A DNA stretch of 26,839 nt from Solimonas sp041612095 (GCA_041612095.1 JBFJJW010000014.1:1-26839); one strand, 5' to 3'. Shown: positions 18,151 through 26,731, counted from the stretch's first letter. The notes: generated from the sequence alone by a model not told the origin. Numbers and translations are program-made.

Positions 18151-19067
18151 GCCGCACGCGTGCGCGGATCGAGCCGGCTGTAAAGCAGGTCAACGACGAA
18201 GTTGAACAACACGATCAGTGCGCCGTACAGCAGCACCACCCCGAGGACCAGCGTGTAGTCTCGGTTCAGGGCAGCCTGCACGAAGTAGCGGCCCAGTCCG
18301 GGCAGGTTGAATATCTGCTCGACCACGACCGATCCCGTCAGCAGGCCCGCCGCGGCCGGCCCCAGATCCGACAGCACCGGCAACAGTGCTGGCTTGAGCG
18401 CATGTACCCACAGTACGCGGTGCTCCGGCAAGCCGCGCGCGCGCGCCGCGCGTATGTACGGCATCTGCAGCACCTCGGCCAGGCTGCTGCGCATCAGGCG
18501 CGCGAGATAGGCCGCCTGCGGCAGCGCCAGGGCCACGATCGGCAACACCGCATCGGCGAGAGCGCCGGGGCGCCAGCCACCGGCCGGCAACCAACCCAGC
18601 GTGACCGCAAACAGCAGGATCAGCAATGGCGCAACGACGTAGTTCGGAATCGCCAGGCCACTCGCAGCGAGCGTCATCAACGCGCGATCCGTCATGCCGC
18701 CAGGATGCCGGGCCGCGAGCAGGCCGCCTGTCACCCCCAGCAGCACCGCCAGCAGCAGCGCGCCGGTTCCAAGTTGCAGGGAAACCGGCAGCGCCTGCGC
18801 AATCAACTCGCTGACGCGATAGCCGCTGTACTGCAGGGACGGCCCCAGATCACCACGCGCGAGATCCTGCAGGTACCCCAGGTATTGCCGCCATAGCGGC
18901 TGATCAAGCTGGTATTGCGCCTGCAGTGCCGCCTCCACCTCGGGCAGCAAGGCGCGGTCGCGGTCGAACGGCCCGCCGGGCGCCAGCCGCATCATGAAGA
19001 ACACCAGCGTCACCAGTACCAATAGTGTCGGCAAGCCTTGCAGCAGACGTCGGATCGCAAGCAGCAT
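18147..19067 (-). CDS. oppB: Oligopeptide ABC transporter permease (OppB type)
   Basis: An inner-membrane permease, 306 residues, the usual OppB/DppB length. The N-terminus (I-R-R-L-L-Q-G-L-P-T-L-L-V-L-V-T) is typical, followed by M-R-L-A-P-G-G-P-F-D. The EAA-type coupling loop YIRAARARGLPEHRVLWVHA lies near residue 200. It forms the translocation pore with OppC. It starts 45 bp after the oppA stop; no other signal is seen in that gap. Confidence 0.95.
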   Translation of the reverse strand: MLLAIRRLLQGLPTLLVLVTLVFFMMRLAPGGPFDRDRALLPEVEAALQAQYQLDQPLWRQYLGYLQDLARGDLGPSLQYSGYRVSELIAQALPVSLQLGTGALLLAVLLGVTGGLLAARHPGGMTDRALMTLAASGLAIPNYVVAPLLILLFAVTLGWLPAGGWRPGALADAVLPIVALALPQAAYLARLMRSSLAEVLQMPYIRAARARGLPEHRVLWVHALKPALLPVLSDLGPAAAGLLTGSVVVEQIFNLPGLGRYFVQAALNRDYTLVLGVVLLYGALIVLFNFVVDLLYSRLDPRTRAA

Positions 19068-19112
19068 GGGTACAGTGTCGGGCCTTCGATGATGCAGTGT
19101 CCATCCGCAGCG

Positions 19113-20708
19113 TCAGCGCGCCAGGCTCAAGTCCTTGCTGTAGTGATAGTCGAGCAGGTTGTCCTGCCAGCCGTGTACGCGGGGCTTCACCAGATGCTTG
19201 GAGACGTACCAGTAGATCGGAATCACCGGCCATTCGCTGAGGATCCGCGCCTCGGCGTCTGCCAGCAGGCCGCTACGAATGGAAGCGTCGGAAGTGGTTG
19301 CGGCACGCGCGAGCAAGGCGTCGTAGCGGTCGTCCGACCAGCCGGTGTCGTTCTGCCCGTGCGCGGACTGCAGGATGTCGGTAAAGCTGGAGACGTCGTT
19401 GTAGTCGCCAATCCAGCTGGCGCGAAACAACTGCGTCAACCTGCGCTGCCGACGATTGTTGAGAAACACCTTGGTCTCTTCGTTGTAGAGGCGTGTGTTC
19501 ACCCCCAGCGCCTGCTTCCACATCGCGGCAATGACCACCGCTATCCGCTTGTGGTCCTCGTGGGTGTTGTAACGCAGTTCCACCGTCAACGGGTTGGCAT
19601 CCGAGTACCCGGCCTCGGCATACAGGCGGCGCGCTTCGGCCAGCCTGCGCGACGGCGACCACCCTGCCCACCCCGGCATCTGTGGGCGGTGCCCGGCGGT
19701 CCCGGGTGGCACCCAGGCATAGGCCGGCTGCGCGAGCCCGTTCATCACCTTGTCCACGATCAGTTCTCTGTCGATCGCCATGGCCAGCGCCATGCGCAGG
19801 GCGCGGTTGCCCTTGAACGGTGGGCGCGTCAGATTGAAGCCGTAGTAGTAGACACCCTGATAGGTTGCGATGCGCAACTGATCCGCGAGATGGCGGCGTA
19901 TCCACGGCGCCTGTACCAGCGGCACCTGGAAGGTGATGTCCAGCTCCCCTGCGCGATAACGCTTGAACTCGGAGTTCACGTCTTCGGTGGGAAAATAGTC
20001 GACACGGTCTATCGCCGTATGCCGGTCATCCCAGTAGTGACGGTTGCGGACCAGACTGACCCGGGACTGCACTACCCAGTCCTGCAGGCAATAGGCGCCA
20101 TTGCTGATCAGGCGTTGCGGGCGCGCAAACGCGTCCCCCCATCGCTGCAGACTGGGGACATGCACCGGGAAGCTGCTCGGATGCGCCAGTACACCCAGCA
20201 TCTGCGGAGTAGCTGCGCTGAGTCGAATCCGCACCGTCAGCGGGTCGGGCGCGCTGACGCCCAGCGCCGTCACCGGCAGCCGGCCCGCCGAGATGTCCGA
20301 GGCATTGGTGATCGGTGCCAGTATGCCGACGAAGCTGGATCCGGTTGCCGGATCGACGCTGCGGCGCAGCCCGGCGACGAAGTCATGCGCACGGACCGGG
20401 TCGCCATTGCACCACCGCGCCTCGGGGCGCAGATGAAAGGTGTACACGCGGCCGCCGTCACCAACTTCCCAGCCCTTGGCCGCGCCGGGAACGATGCGCC
20501 CATCAGGGGCGACGGTCGTCAGACCCTCGTACAGATCGCGCAACAGATTGAGCGCACTGACGCCTTCACCGCGATGCGGATCCAGGGTCTCCGGCTCCTG
20601 ACCGTTGCCGATGCGCAGGGTGGATGCATCGCCGCGCGCGGGCTCAGCGGCGGCCGCCAGTGCGACCATGCCCAGCAGTATCGACGACGCCAGCACAGCT
20701 CCACGCAT
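19113..20708 (-). CDS. oppA: Periplasmic oligopeptide-binding protein (OppA type)
   Basis: An SBP_bac_5 family receptor that captures peptides in the periplasm and delivers them to OppBC. It has a signal peptide at 1-21 or so (positive start, Leu/Ala core, cleavage after A-A-A). The mature N-terminus holds G-N-G-Q-E-P-E-T-L-D-P-H, a hallmark of the family. The W-C-N-G-D-P-V-R-A-H-D-F segment and RMALAMAIDRELIVDKV also match. Length (531 residues) is close to E. coli OppA. No lipobox is present, so it should be soluble in the periplasm. ATG at 20708 is preferred; an adjacent GTG at 20711 is possible. Only 9 bp separate it from the EamA gene, so the exporter gene leads the operon. The peptide range cannot be predicted. 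Confidence 0.95.
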   Translation of the reverse strand: MRGAVLASSILLGMVALAAAAEPARGDASTLRIGNGQEPETLDPHRGEGVSALNLLRDLYEGLTTVAPDGRIVPGAAKGWEVGDGGRVYTFHLRPEARWCNGDPVRAHDFVAGLRRSVDPATGSSFVGILAPITNASDISAGRLPVTALGVSAPDPLTVRIRLSAATPQMLGVLAHPSSFPVHVPSLQRWGDAFARPQRLISNGAYCLQDWVVQSRVSLVRNRHYWDDRHTAIDRVDYFPTEDVNSEFKRYRAGELDITFQVPLVQAPWIRRHLADQLRIATYQGVYYYGFNLTRPPFKGNRALRMALAMAIDRELIVDKVMNGLAQPAYAWVPPGTAGHRPQMPGWAGWSPSRRLAEARRLYAEAGYSDANPLTVELRYNTHEDHKRIAVVIAAMWKQALGVNTRLYNEETKVFLNNRRQRRLTQLFRASWIGDYNDVSSFTDILQSAHGQNDTGWSDDRYDALLARAATTSDASIRSGLLADAEARILSEWPVIPIYWYVSKHLVKPRVHGWQDNLLDYHYSKDLSLAR

Positions 20709-20717
20709 CACGCCGCC

Positions 20718-21629
20718 TCAGCGCGCCGTGGGCCGCCGTGAAGCCCAGGTCACGAGCACCACACCGAGCAGAATGACGGCCGTCCCCATGACCTGACTGC
20801 GCAGCAGGTGCTCATCGAGAATCAGCCAACCCAGCAACACGGCGACCGCCGGGTTTACGTAGGCATAGGTCCCCAATTGCGCGGGGGTCACCTGGTGCAC
20901 CAGCCAGAAATAGGCCCCGTAGGCAAGGCACGAGCCAAGCACGGCCAGATACAGCAGGGCCGCAATGTCACTGGCGCTCCAATGCCAGCGCGAGGCGTCT
21001 CCCAGCGCCAGCCCGAGACTGGTCATGACCAATCCGGTGATGACCATCTGCAAGGCGGCCGTCATGATGGGCGCACACCCGACCGGATAGCGCCTGGAAT
21101 AGATCGAACCGGCCGCCCACAGCACCGGAGACACCAGCAGGGCGAGATAGGCGCCAAACGGTGCAGCGCGCGCCTGCAGGCCGGCGCCAACCAGCACCAC
21201 GACGCCACCGAATCCGAGCATGAGGCCAACAACCGTCCATCGCCCCAGACGCTCGCCGCGCCCACCCCAGGTGCCGAACCAGGCCATCCACAGGGCCGAT
21301 GTCGCCACGATCAGCGCCGCCTGGTTCGATTCAACCCACTGCTCGCTCCAAGTTACCAGCCCGTTGGCACCGACCAGCATCATCAGCGCCGTGATCGCGA
21401 TCACCGTCCAATCGCGACGAGAGGTTGGCAATCGCGCGCCCCGCCAGAACGCGTAGGCCAGCATCAACGGACCTGCGACCAGAAAGCGCAGGCCGGCAAA
21501 CAGCACCGCCGGCAGCTCCTGCACGCCGATGCGTATGGCCAGATAGGTCGAGCCCCAGATGAGGTACACGATGGCGAACGCCACCACGACCTGCACTCGC
21601 GGAGTTATCGGGCTGGCTTCATTCATCAT
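20718..21629 (-). CDS. EamA/DMT family exporter (YedA-like)
   Basis: An inner-membrane transporter of the drug/metabolite superfamily, with ten predicted helices in two EamA repeats. The beginning F-A-I-V-Y-L-I-W-G-S-T-Y-L-A-I-R is highly typical, and the second repeat has L-A-Y-G-A-Y-F-W-L-V and the closing P-A-V-A-V-L-L-G-W-L-I-L-D-E. Such proteins often export amino acids or metabolites; the substrate here is unknown. The likely start is ATG at 21629 (an ATG follows at once at 21626); a TTG at 21635 is also in frame. It precedes oppA by 9 bp, so peptide import and metabolite export may be co-regulated. It lies 41 bp after the stop of the TPR gene and may be read from the same transcript. 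Confidence 0.92.
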   Translation of the reverse strand: MMNEASPITPRVQVVVAFAIVYLIWGSTYLAIRIGVQELPAVLFAGLRFLVAGPLMLAYAFWRGARLPTSRRDWTVIAITALMMLVGANGLVTWSEQWVESNQAALIVATSALWMAWFGTWGGRGERLGRWTVVGLMLGFGGVVVLVGAGLQARAAPFGAYLALLVSPVLWAAGSIYSRRYPVGCAPIMTAALQMVITGLVMTSLGLALGDASRWHWSASDIAALLYLAVLGSCLAYGAYFWLVHQVTPAQLGTYAYVNPAVAVLLGWLILDEHLLRSQVMGTAVILLGVVLVTWASRRPTAR

Positions 21630-21635
21630 GGTCAA

Positions 21636-21657
21636 CGTCGGCCATACTTAACCGACG
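21636..21657. repeat. Short inverted repeat between two operons
   Basis: CGTCGG (21636-21641) and CCGACG (21652-21657) form a perfect 6-bp stem around a 10-bp loop. It lies in the short gap between the TPR-gene stop and the EamA start. It lacks a T run, so it is not a clear terminator. It could be a weak regulatory hairpin or chance. Confidence 0.35.
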
Positions 21658-21670
21658 CGCCTGCGGCCGC

Positions 21671-23035
21671 TCAGTTCTGAGTGGATTTGGCAGCTTGCTC
21701 AGCCTGCTTTGCCGCCTGTTCGGCTGACTTGGCTGCCTGCTCGGCCGCCTCTTTGCTGGCCTTGATCGATTCGTTGAGCGCGGCGGTATACGCCTCCTGC
21801 TCCTCGACCTGGCGCATATGCGCCAGCCACTGAGTGGCATTGTTGCGACTTTCGTCGTAGTTCATCGCCTTCTGCAGGGAGGTCACCGCGCGCTTGCGGT
21901 CGCCGGCATTGAAGGCGGCCACGCCGGCAAGGAAAGCGGCTTCTCCCGCCTTCTTCAGCCCCCCCTTGGCCAAGGCCTTCTCCGCCATCTCCAGGGCGGG
22001 CTTCCATTGCTCGCCTTCGACATAGATCTGGGCGAGCCGGAAGTAGATTTCGCCCTTGTCAGACAGCGCGGCTGCCTTCTTGAGCGCCACCTCGGCGCGG
22101 TCGTACTCGCGCGCCAGCGCCCAGGCGTCACCCAGCAGGCTCAGCGTCTTCTCGTCCGGCTTCAGCGCCTTGGCGTCAAGGCCGCGCTGCATGACCTCGG
22201 CAGCCTTGTACGGAATCTCCATCAGCAGGTAGATGTTGCCGAGGTTGCGAAACTCGCCTTCGGTATCGATGAAGCCCTGCCGTTCGGCCAGCGCCAGCAC
22301 CGCCAGGGATTCCTTGTCCTGCTTGATCTCGAAGAACACGCTGGAAAGCTGCTTCCAGTAGTCCTCTTTCTGCGGCGCCAGCTGGATCAACCGCACCAGC
22401 ACCTCGGCACACTGCGGAAACTGCTTCAGCTCGAAATGCAGCGCCAACTTCAACTGCAGCCAGGACTCCTTCGGCTCCTTGACCTTGGAGAGCGCAAGAT
22501 CGACCTGCGGCAATGCGTCGCGGAACCGCTTGCGATCCGCGTAAACGCTGGCCAGCAGGATATGCGCGTCGGCCGGCGGCGGCAGCGTGGCCTCTGCGAA
22601 GTACTGCTCCAGACGCTGGATCGCCTTGTCGGTCTGGCCATCCTGGAAATAGAGCTGGGCCACATTGAACAGCATCTGCTCGTAGGGCTGTTGCGGCAGG
22701 GCATCCAGCTGCAAGGCCGATTCGAAGGCCTGGATCGCGCCCTTGTAGTTGTTCTGCGACACGTAGATGAACGCCGCGGTTTGTTGCAGCAGCGCCTTCT
22801 CGTAATCGTTGGAGGTGCGCTCCATCAACGCTCCGACCTTCTCCAAGGCCTCGGCGTTGCGGTTCTTGCCAATCAGGTCATGAATCCGCTCAAGTTGCCG
22901 GTAGGTGCTTTCGCTGAGGGTTCCGGTCGCCTTGCGCTCCTTCTTGGCCTGAGCGATCGCTGGCGCCGGCATGGCGCACGCGAAAGACAGTGCCAGCGCA
23001 AGTAGCAGATAGCGGGCTTTGGAAGGCAGAAGCAT
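21671..23035 (-). CDS. TPR-repeat periplasmic protein of TonB2 cluster
   Basis: A 454-residue exported protein: signal peptide 1-30 (cleavage after A-Q-A), then helix-turn-helix repeats from about 40 to 410 consistent with many tetratricopeptide repeats. Examples are A-F-I-Y-V-S-Q-N-N-Y-K-G-A-I-Q-A-F and the R-L-A-Q-I-Y-V-E-G-E-Q segment. It ends in a low-complexity tail of Ala, Glu, Lys and Gln (about 424-454) likely to be a charged helix. It occupies the position of the TPR protein in Vibrio TonB2 clusters, where it is thought to assist energy transfer; its exact role is not settled. It starts 2 bp after the tonB stop. A contribution to partner binding by the repeats is inference. Confidence 0.88.
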   Translation of the reverse strand: MLLPSKARYLLLALALSFACAMPAPAIAQAKKERKATGTLSESTYRQLERIHDLIGKNRNAEALEKVGALMERTSNDYEKALLQQTAAFIYVSQNNYKGAIQAFESALQLDALPQQPYEQMLFNVAQLYFQDGQTDKAIQRLEQYFAEATLPPPADAHILLASVYADRKRFRDALPQVDLALSKVKEPKESWLQLKLALHFELKQFPQCAEVLVRLIQLAPQKEDYWKQLSSVFFEIKQDKESLAVLALAERQGFIDTEGEFRNLGNIYLLMEIPYKAAEVMQRGLDAKALKPDEKTLSLLGDAWALAREYDRAEVALKKAAALSDKGEIYFRLAQIYVEGEQWKPALEMAEKALAKGGLKKAGEAAFLAGVAAFNAGDRKRAVTSLQKAMNYDESRNNATQWLAHMRQVEEQEAYTAALNESIKASKEAAEQAAKSAEQAAKQAEQAAKSTQN

Positions 23036-23037
23036 CG

Positions 23038-23664
23038 TTATTCGCCCATCGTGAATTTGACGGTGTACACACCCTTGGTCTCGACCGGCTGGCCGTCAAC
23101 CACCTTGGGGCGGAACCGACCCTTGTACGCCGCGGACACCGCAGCGGACTCGAAGTAGCCGCGGGGCTTCGCGCTCTTTACGCGCGCGCTCTTGACTGAT
23201 CCGTCCGGCCCGACCGTGATCTCGAGCACCACCTCGCCGCTGACACCGTCCATCGCGGCCTGCCGTGGATACTGCGGCGCGATGCGCACCATGGCGATCA
23301 ACTCGCCGTCTCCGGTCACCGGCCCACCGGCCGCGAAGTTACCCAGGAACGGGCCGCCGGAAATATTCGTAGGCAGGTTCAGGTTCGGCATGTTGAACGG
23401 CGTCGGCGCCATATCCGGCTTCACCTGCGACGAGATTTTCATCTGCGGCGGCGGCGGCTGTTTCGGCGGCGGCGGCTTTTCCGGCTTGCTGCGCTGCCGG
23501 GTTTCCAACTGCGAGTCACGCTTCAGGCGGATGAAATCAATGGCCGCGGAATCCGTTGCCTCGCGCAACTCCTTGTTGCCGCCCATGATCAGCATATGCA
23601 TGACCCAGAACAGCCCGACAACGATCAGGGCTGCCAGCGCGATAGCGGAGGCCGCGCGCTTCAT
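23038..23664 (-). CDS. tonB: TonB family energy transducer (TonB2-like)
   Basis: A 208-residue inner-membrane-anchored protein. One N-terminal membrane helix (8-28) carries His23. It lacks the S-x-x-x-H pattern of E. coli TonB1, since Phe19 occupies the Ser position. A proline-rich spacer follows (about 62-74, with runs of four prolines), and the C-terminal TonB fold contains Y-P-R-Q-A-A-M-D-G-V-S-G-E-V-V-L (130-145) and K-G-R-F-R-P-K-V-V-D-G. It transmits the proton motive force from ExbB/ExbD to TonB-dependent outer-membrane receptors. The short spacer agrees with the TonB2 group. Its start overlaps the exbD stop by 4 bp. Confidence 0.95.
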   Translation of the reverse strand: MKRAASAIALAALIVVGLFWVMHMLIMGGNKELREATDSAAIDFIRLKRDSQLETRQRSKPEKPPPPKQPPPPQMKISSQVKPDMAPTPFNMPNLNLPTNISGGPFLGNFAAGGPVTGDGELIAMVRIAPQYPRQAAMDGVSGEVVLEITVGPDGSVKSARVKSAKPRGYFESAAVSAAYKGRFRPKVVDGQPVETKGVYTVKFTMGE

Positions 23665-24074
23665 CCGCCAGCGGCTCCTTGGTCGGCGGCAATGGATACG
23701 TTCTGCACGCCACCCAATCGCACCTGATCCATGACCTCGACCAAGGTGCCGGTTTGTGAAGTCTTGTCGGCGATGATGACAACCGAACCTTCAGGATTCT
23801 CTGCATGCAGCCGCTCGACGTTGGCGCGGACCGCACGCACGTCCACCGGCTTCTTGTCGATCCAGATCTCGCCGTTGGGGCGGATCGCAATCAGGATGTT
23901 GCCGCGTTCCTTGCGCTCAGCCGTCGCTGCGTTGGGGCGGCTGACATCGATACCGGCCTCCTTGACGAAGGACGTGGTGACGATGAAGAAAATCAGCATG
24001 ATGAAGGACATGTCGAGCATCGGCGTCAGATCGATCTGCGCCTCGTCGTCGGTGCCTCTTTGCCTGCGAGCCAT
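23661..24074 (-). CDS. exbD: ExbD/TolR-family protein
   Basis: A 137-residue proton-channel partner. A short basic N-terminus is followed by I-D-L-T-P-M-L-D-M-S-F-I-M-L-I-F-F-I, where Asp21 is the conserved proton-carrying residue. The periplasmic domain follows (about 40-137) with the typical A-D-K-x-x-x-x-x-x-L-V-E-V-M-D pattern. It couples proton flow with ExbB to movement of TonB. It starts 9 bp after exbB and overlaps tonB by 4 bp, so all are likely one transcript. Confidence 0.96.
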   Translation of the reverse strand: MARRQRGTDDEAQIDLTPMLDMSFIMLIFFIVTTSFVKEAGIDVSRPNAATAERKERGNILIAIRPNGEIWIDKKPVDVRAVRANVERLHAENPEGSVVIIADKTSQTGTLVEVMDQVRLGGVQNVSIAADQGAAGG

Positions 24075-24083
24075 GGTTATTCC

Positions 24084-24605
24084 TTAATGCGTAATCATGT
24101 GGTCGTTGAGTCGCGCCGTCTCGGTAGACAGCATCTTCTCCAGCCACAGAATGGGATACAGACCGGAAATCGCGATCACCATGCCGGCCATGGTCGGGAT
24201 CGTCGCTGCAGATACACCCGAGGCCATTGCGCGAGCGTTGCCGGTACCCAGCGCCGCCATCACATCGAACACCTGGATCATGCCGGTGACCGTCCCCAGC
24301 AATCCGATCAATGAGCTCAATGCCACCAGGGCCTTGATGATCATCAGATTGCCGCGAATCTCGCGGCTCGCCTCGGACAGCAGCTTGCGCTTGACCTTCT
24401 TGGCGCCCCAGGACGAGTGGTCCTTGCGCGCATCCCAGTCGGCCTGCACTTTCTGCGTCAGGCGCGGCAGCTCGCGACGGCAGTACAGCCAGCGCTCCAT
24501 GATCAGGATCCACAGCACGAACGCCGCGAACATCAGCAGTGTGACAACCGGACCCCCTGCTTCCAGAAGGTCACGTATGCCGACGTAGATGTTAAGCGGC
24601 CCCAT
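24084..24605 (-). CDS. exbB: ExbB-type proton channel subunit (short)
   Basis: A 173-residue MotA/TolQ/ExbB family protein with three membrane segments (about 18-37, 90-112 and 132-154). The third-to-second helix signature S-S-L-I-G-L-L-G-T-V-T-G-M-I is present, and the loop contains the usual charged and basic stretch. It is at the short end for ExbB, as in TonB2-type systems. It overlaps the stop of the upstream long ExbB-like gene by 14 bp. It forms the stator with ExbD and drives TonB. Confidence 0.95.
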   Translation of the reverse strand: MGPLNIYVGIRDLLEAGGPVVTLLMFAAFVLWILIMERWLYCRRELPRLTQKVQADWDARKDHSSWGAKKVKRKLLSEASREIRGNLMIIKALVALSSLIGLLGTVTGMIQVFDVMAALGTGNARAMASGVSAATIPTMAGMVIAISGLYPILWLEKMLSTETARLNDHMITH

Positions 24606-25953
24606 GCTGCTTCTCGGCGTTCTCGGCGATGATGCCTGCCGCTTCTTCGTCGAGGATCTGGATGATGTTCTTGCTGCGAGACGCCAGGAAGCTGTGGATC
24701 AGCACCAGCGGAATCGCCACGACCAGGCCCAGCACCGTCGTCACCAGAGCCTGGGAAATGCCATCGGCCATGATCTTCGGGTCGCCGGTGCCGAACAGCG
24801 TGATCTGCTGGAAGGTCAGGATCATGCCGGTGACGGTACCGAGCAGGCCCATGAGGGGGCCGATCGCGGCGATCATCTTCAGCGCCGGCAGCCACTTCTC
24901 CAGGTCCGGCACTTCCTTCAGCACCGCCTCGTCGAGACGCAGCTGCAGGGTTTCGGTGTCGACCTTCGGATCGTTGTAGTAAACAGCCAGCACACGGCCC
25001 AGCGGGTTGCTGGTGCTGGCCTGATCTGCGGTCTTGCGCTGGGCAGCGACCTTGGCGTTGACCGCAGACAGCTGCATGAAACGGATGAACGCCATGACCA
25101 GACCGACCAACCCAATCGCGATGATCACGTAACCGACCAGACCGCCGTACTTGACCTGCTCGCCCAGGCTCGGCGTTTGCACCAGGATCGACAGCAAGGT
25201 GCCGCGCGTCGGGTCCAGCGTCGCCGGGTGATAGCCGGACGCCTCGTCGAGAAGGTCCTCATTGAGGCTGGTGTACCGCGAAGCCGGCTGCCGTGACAGC
25301 ACCGCAAATTCACGCTCGCTGGCGAGGTAATTGACGAAGCCGTCCTCGGTGGCGGCGCTGAAGCCGCCCACACGGACGACCGGGGTGTCGGCCTGAACGC
25401 CATCGGTATCCACGACCTTGGCATTGAACTTCACAACGCGACCGGTCTCGGTCATTTCGCGCTGCATCTCGAACCAGAACCGCTCGAGGTCCTCGATCGA
25501 AGGCAGCGCCTTGGTCTGTGCCAGCTTCTGCGCGAAGTCCTCGCGATCAGGGTACTGACCGGAAATCATCGAGTTATGCGCAACAGAGGCAAAGTCGCCG
25601 GCGACCTGGCGCACCACGCCGAACATCTCACCGAGGTTGCCGACCTTGATGTCGAGCGCGTTCTGCAGCTCGGTCAGCTTCTTCTCATTGCTGTCGAACT
25701 GCGCCGAGAGCGCGTTGCTGCGCGCGGTCTGCTGGCTCAGCTCGGACTTGGCCTGCGCCAACAACGCCGCCTGCTGGTTGCGCTCCTGCTGGAACTTGGC
25801 AATTCGCGCCTGATTGGCCTGGGCTTCCTGCGCGCGCGCATTGCGGGTCTGCTCAAGAAGCTCGTCCAGATTGGCCGCCGCGTAGCTTGCGAGCGGAAGA
25901 ACTGCGGTCAGCGCGACAGCCAGCACGCGCAGCATGGATAGATTACGCAGCAT
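24592..25953 (-). CDS. ttpC: TtpC-like long MotA/TolQ/ExbB-family protein
   Basis: A 453-residue protein: signal peptide 1-26 (cleavage near Y-A-A-A), coiled-coil about 31-105, a periplasmic globular region to about 265, and then an ExbB-like domain with helices at about 270-290, 360-380 and 400-422. That domain contains G-P-L-M-G-L-L-G-T-V-T-G-M-I-L, nearly the same core as in the neighbouring short ExbB. In Vibrio the analogous TtpC, with the same layout, is required for TonB2 function. The large periplasmic extension is thought to span the periplasm or organise the complex. It starts 1 bp after the DUF3450 stop. The symbol follows the Vibrio analogy and is inferred. Confidence 0.88.
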   Translation of the reverse strand: MLRNLSMLRVLAVALTAVLPLASYAAANLDELLEQTRNARAQEAQANQARIAKFQQERNQQAALLAQAKSELSQQTARSNALSAQFDSNEKKLTELQNALDIKVGNLGEMFGVVRQVAGDFASVAHNSMISGQYPDREDFAQKLAQTKALPSIEDLERFWFEMQREMTETGRVVKFNAKVVDTDGVQADTPVVRVGGFSAATEDGFVNYLASEREFAVLSRQPASRYTSLNEDLLDEASGYHPATLDPTRGTLLSILVQTPSLGEQVKYGGLVGYVIIAIGLVGLVMAFIRFMQLSAVNAKVAAQRKTADQASTSNPLGRVLAVYYNDPKVDTETLQLRLDEAVLKEVPDLEKWLPALKMIAAIGPLMGLLGTVTGMILTFQQITLFGTGDPKIMADGISQALVTTVLGLVVAIPLVLIHSFLASRSKNIIQILDEEAAGIIAENAEKQHGAA

Positions 25954-25954
25954 G

Positions 25955-26731
25955 TTACTTCGCCTCCTTGGGCGCGCTTACCGGTACGACGAGCAGATCA
26001 GGCGCCGCCTGCTTCTTCGCGATCTTGAGACCCGCCTTGACCGCATCCTTGTAGCCGCCGTCCTCTGCCCAGGTCTTGGCTTCCGCGTCCCAATAGCCGG
26101 TTTCGGCACCGTCGAGGGTCTGGTACATCAGCGCAACACGCCCCGCTCGCAGGAAATCCACCGTACGCTCGCCAACCTTGCCCTGATACGACTCGATGGT
26201 TCGACCGTATTCCATTTCAACCTGGTAGCCCTCGACGATGCGGCGATACTTCTCGGCGACCGAGACATCAGCACGCGCCATCATCTCCTTCAGATCGCCA
26301 ATACGCTTGCTGCGCTCTTCGGGAAGAAATGGCAGGTCGAGCTTCACGAACTCTTCCAGAGCCTGCAGCATGCGCGAGAGCAGCGGCAGAATTTCGCGGG
26401 CGGTGTTATCGACTTCTCCGAGCTGGCGCTCGATCTCGGCCATCTCGTCAACCTGCGACTTCACCTGTGCCGACAGCTGCTCGTTGTAGCGCTTCAGGCT
26501 GTCGGTTTCCTGAATCACGGCGCGGTACTCGGCGGTCGCGGTCCGGGCTTCATTGTCGAGCTTGTCGACCGTCTGCTGGGTCTGCTTGGCGGCCTGCTCT
26601 GTGGCGGCCTGCTCATTGATGGCACGGTTGACCGTTCCTGACTGCGCAAACGCAGCGGCCGAAACCAGCAGGGCCGCGGTCGCCCAGCCACCGCGCTTAG
26701 CGGCTGCGGCAAGCAACAGGCTTTTCGACAT
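25955..26731 (-). CDS. DUF3450 family periplasmic coiled-coil protein
   Basis: A 258-residue protein that leads the TonB2-like operon. It has a signal peptide (1-29, cleavage after A-F-A), then a long helical coiled-coil (about 35-125) rich in Gln, Glu and Ala. The compact C-terminal part contains V-D-F-L-R-A-G-R-V-A-L-M-Y-Q-T-L-D-G, which I recall from DUF3450. The family is found almost only beside TtpC/ExbB/ExbD/TonB2 genes, as in Vibrio. Its role is unknown; a periplasmic accessory subunit is inferred. ATG at 26731 with AGGA 9 bp upstream is preferred over an in-frame GTG at 26776 that would put extra residues before the signal peptide. Confidence 0.9.
   Translation of the reverse strand: MSKSLLLAAAAKRGGWATAALLVSAAAFAQSGTVNRAINEQAATEQAAKQTQQTVDKLDNEARTATAEYRAVIQETDSLKRYNEQLSAQVKSQVDEMAEIERQLGEVDNTAREILPLLSRMLQALEEFVKLDLPFLPEERSKRIGDLKEMMARADVSVAEKYRRIVEGYQVEMEYGRTIESYQGKVGERTVDFLRAGRVALMYQTLDGAETGYWDAEAKTWAEDGGYKDAVKAGLKIAKKQAAPDLLVVPVSAPKEAK

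Noticed and set aside
19038..20741. Long plus-strand frame (567 codons) opposite oppA
   Set aside because: It lies entirely over oppA, which has unmistakable family motifs and a signal peptide. Open antisense frames are common at this GC content.
21818..23005. Plus-strand frame of 395 codons opposite the TPR gene
   Set aside because: Its Leu/Gln/Arg-rich composition is what reversed TPR codons would give. No independent support.
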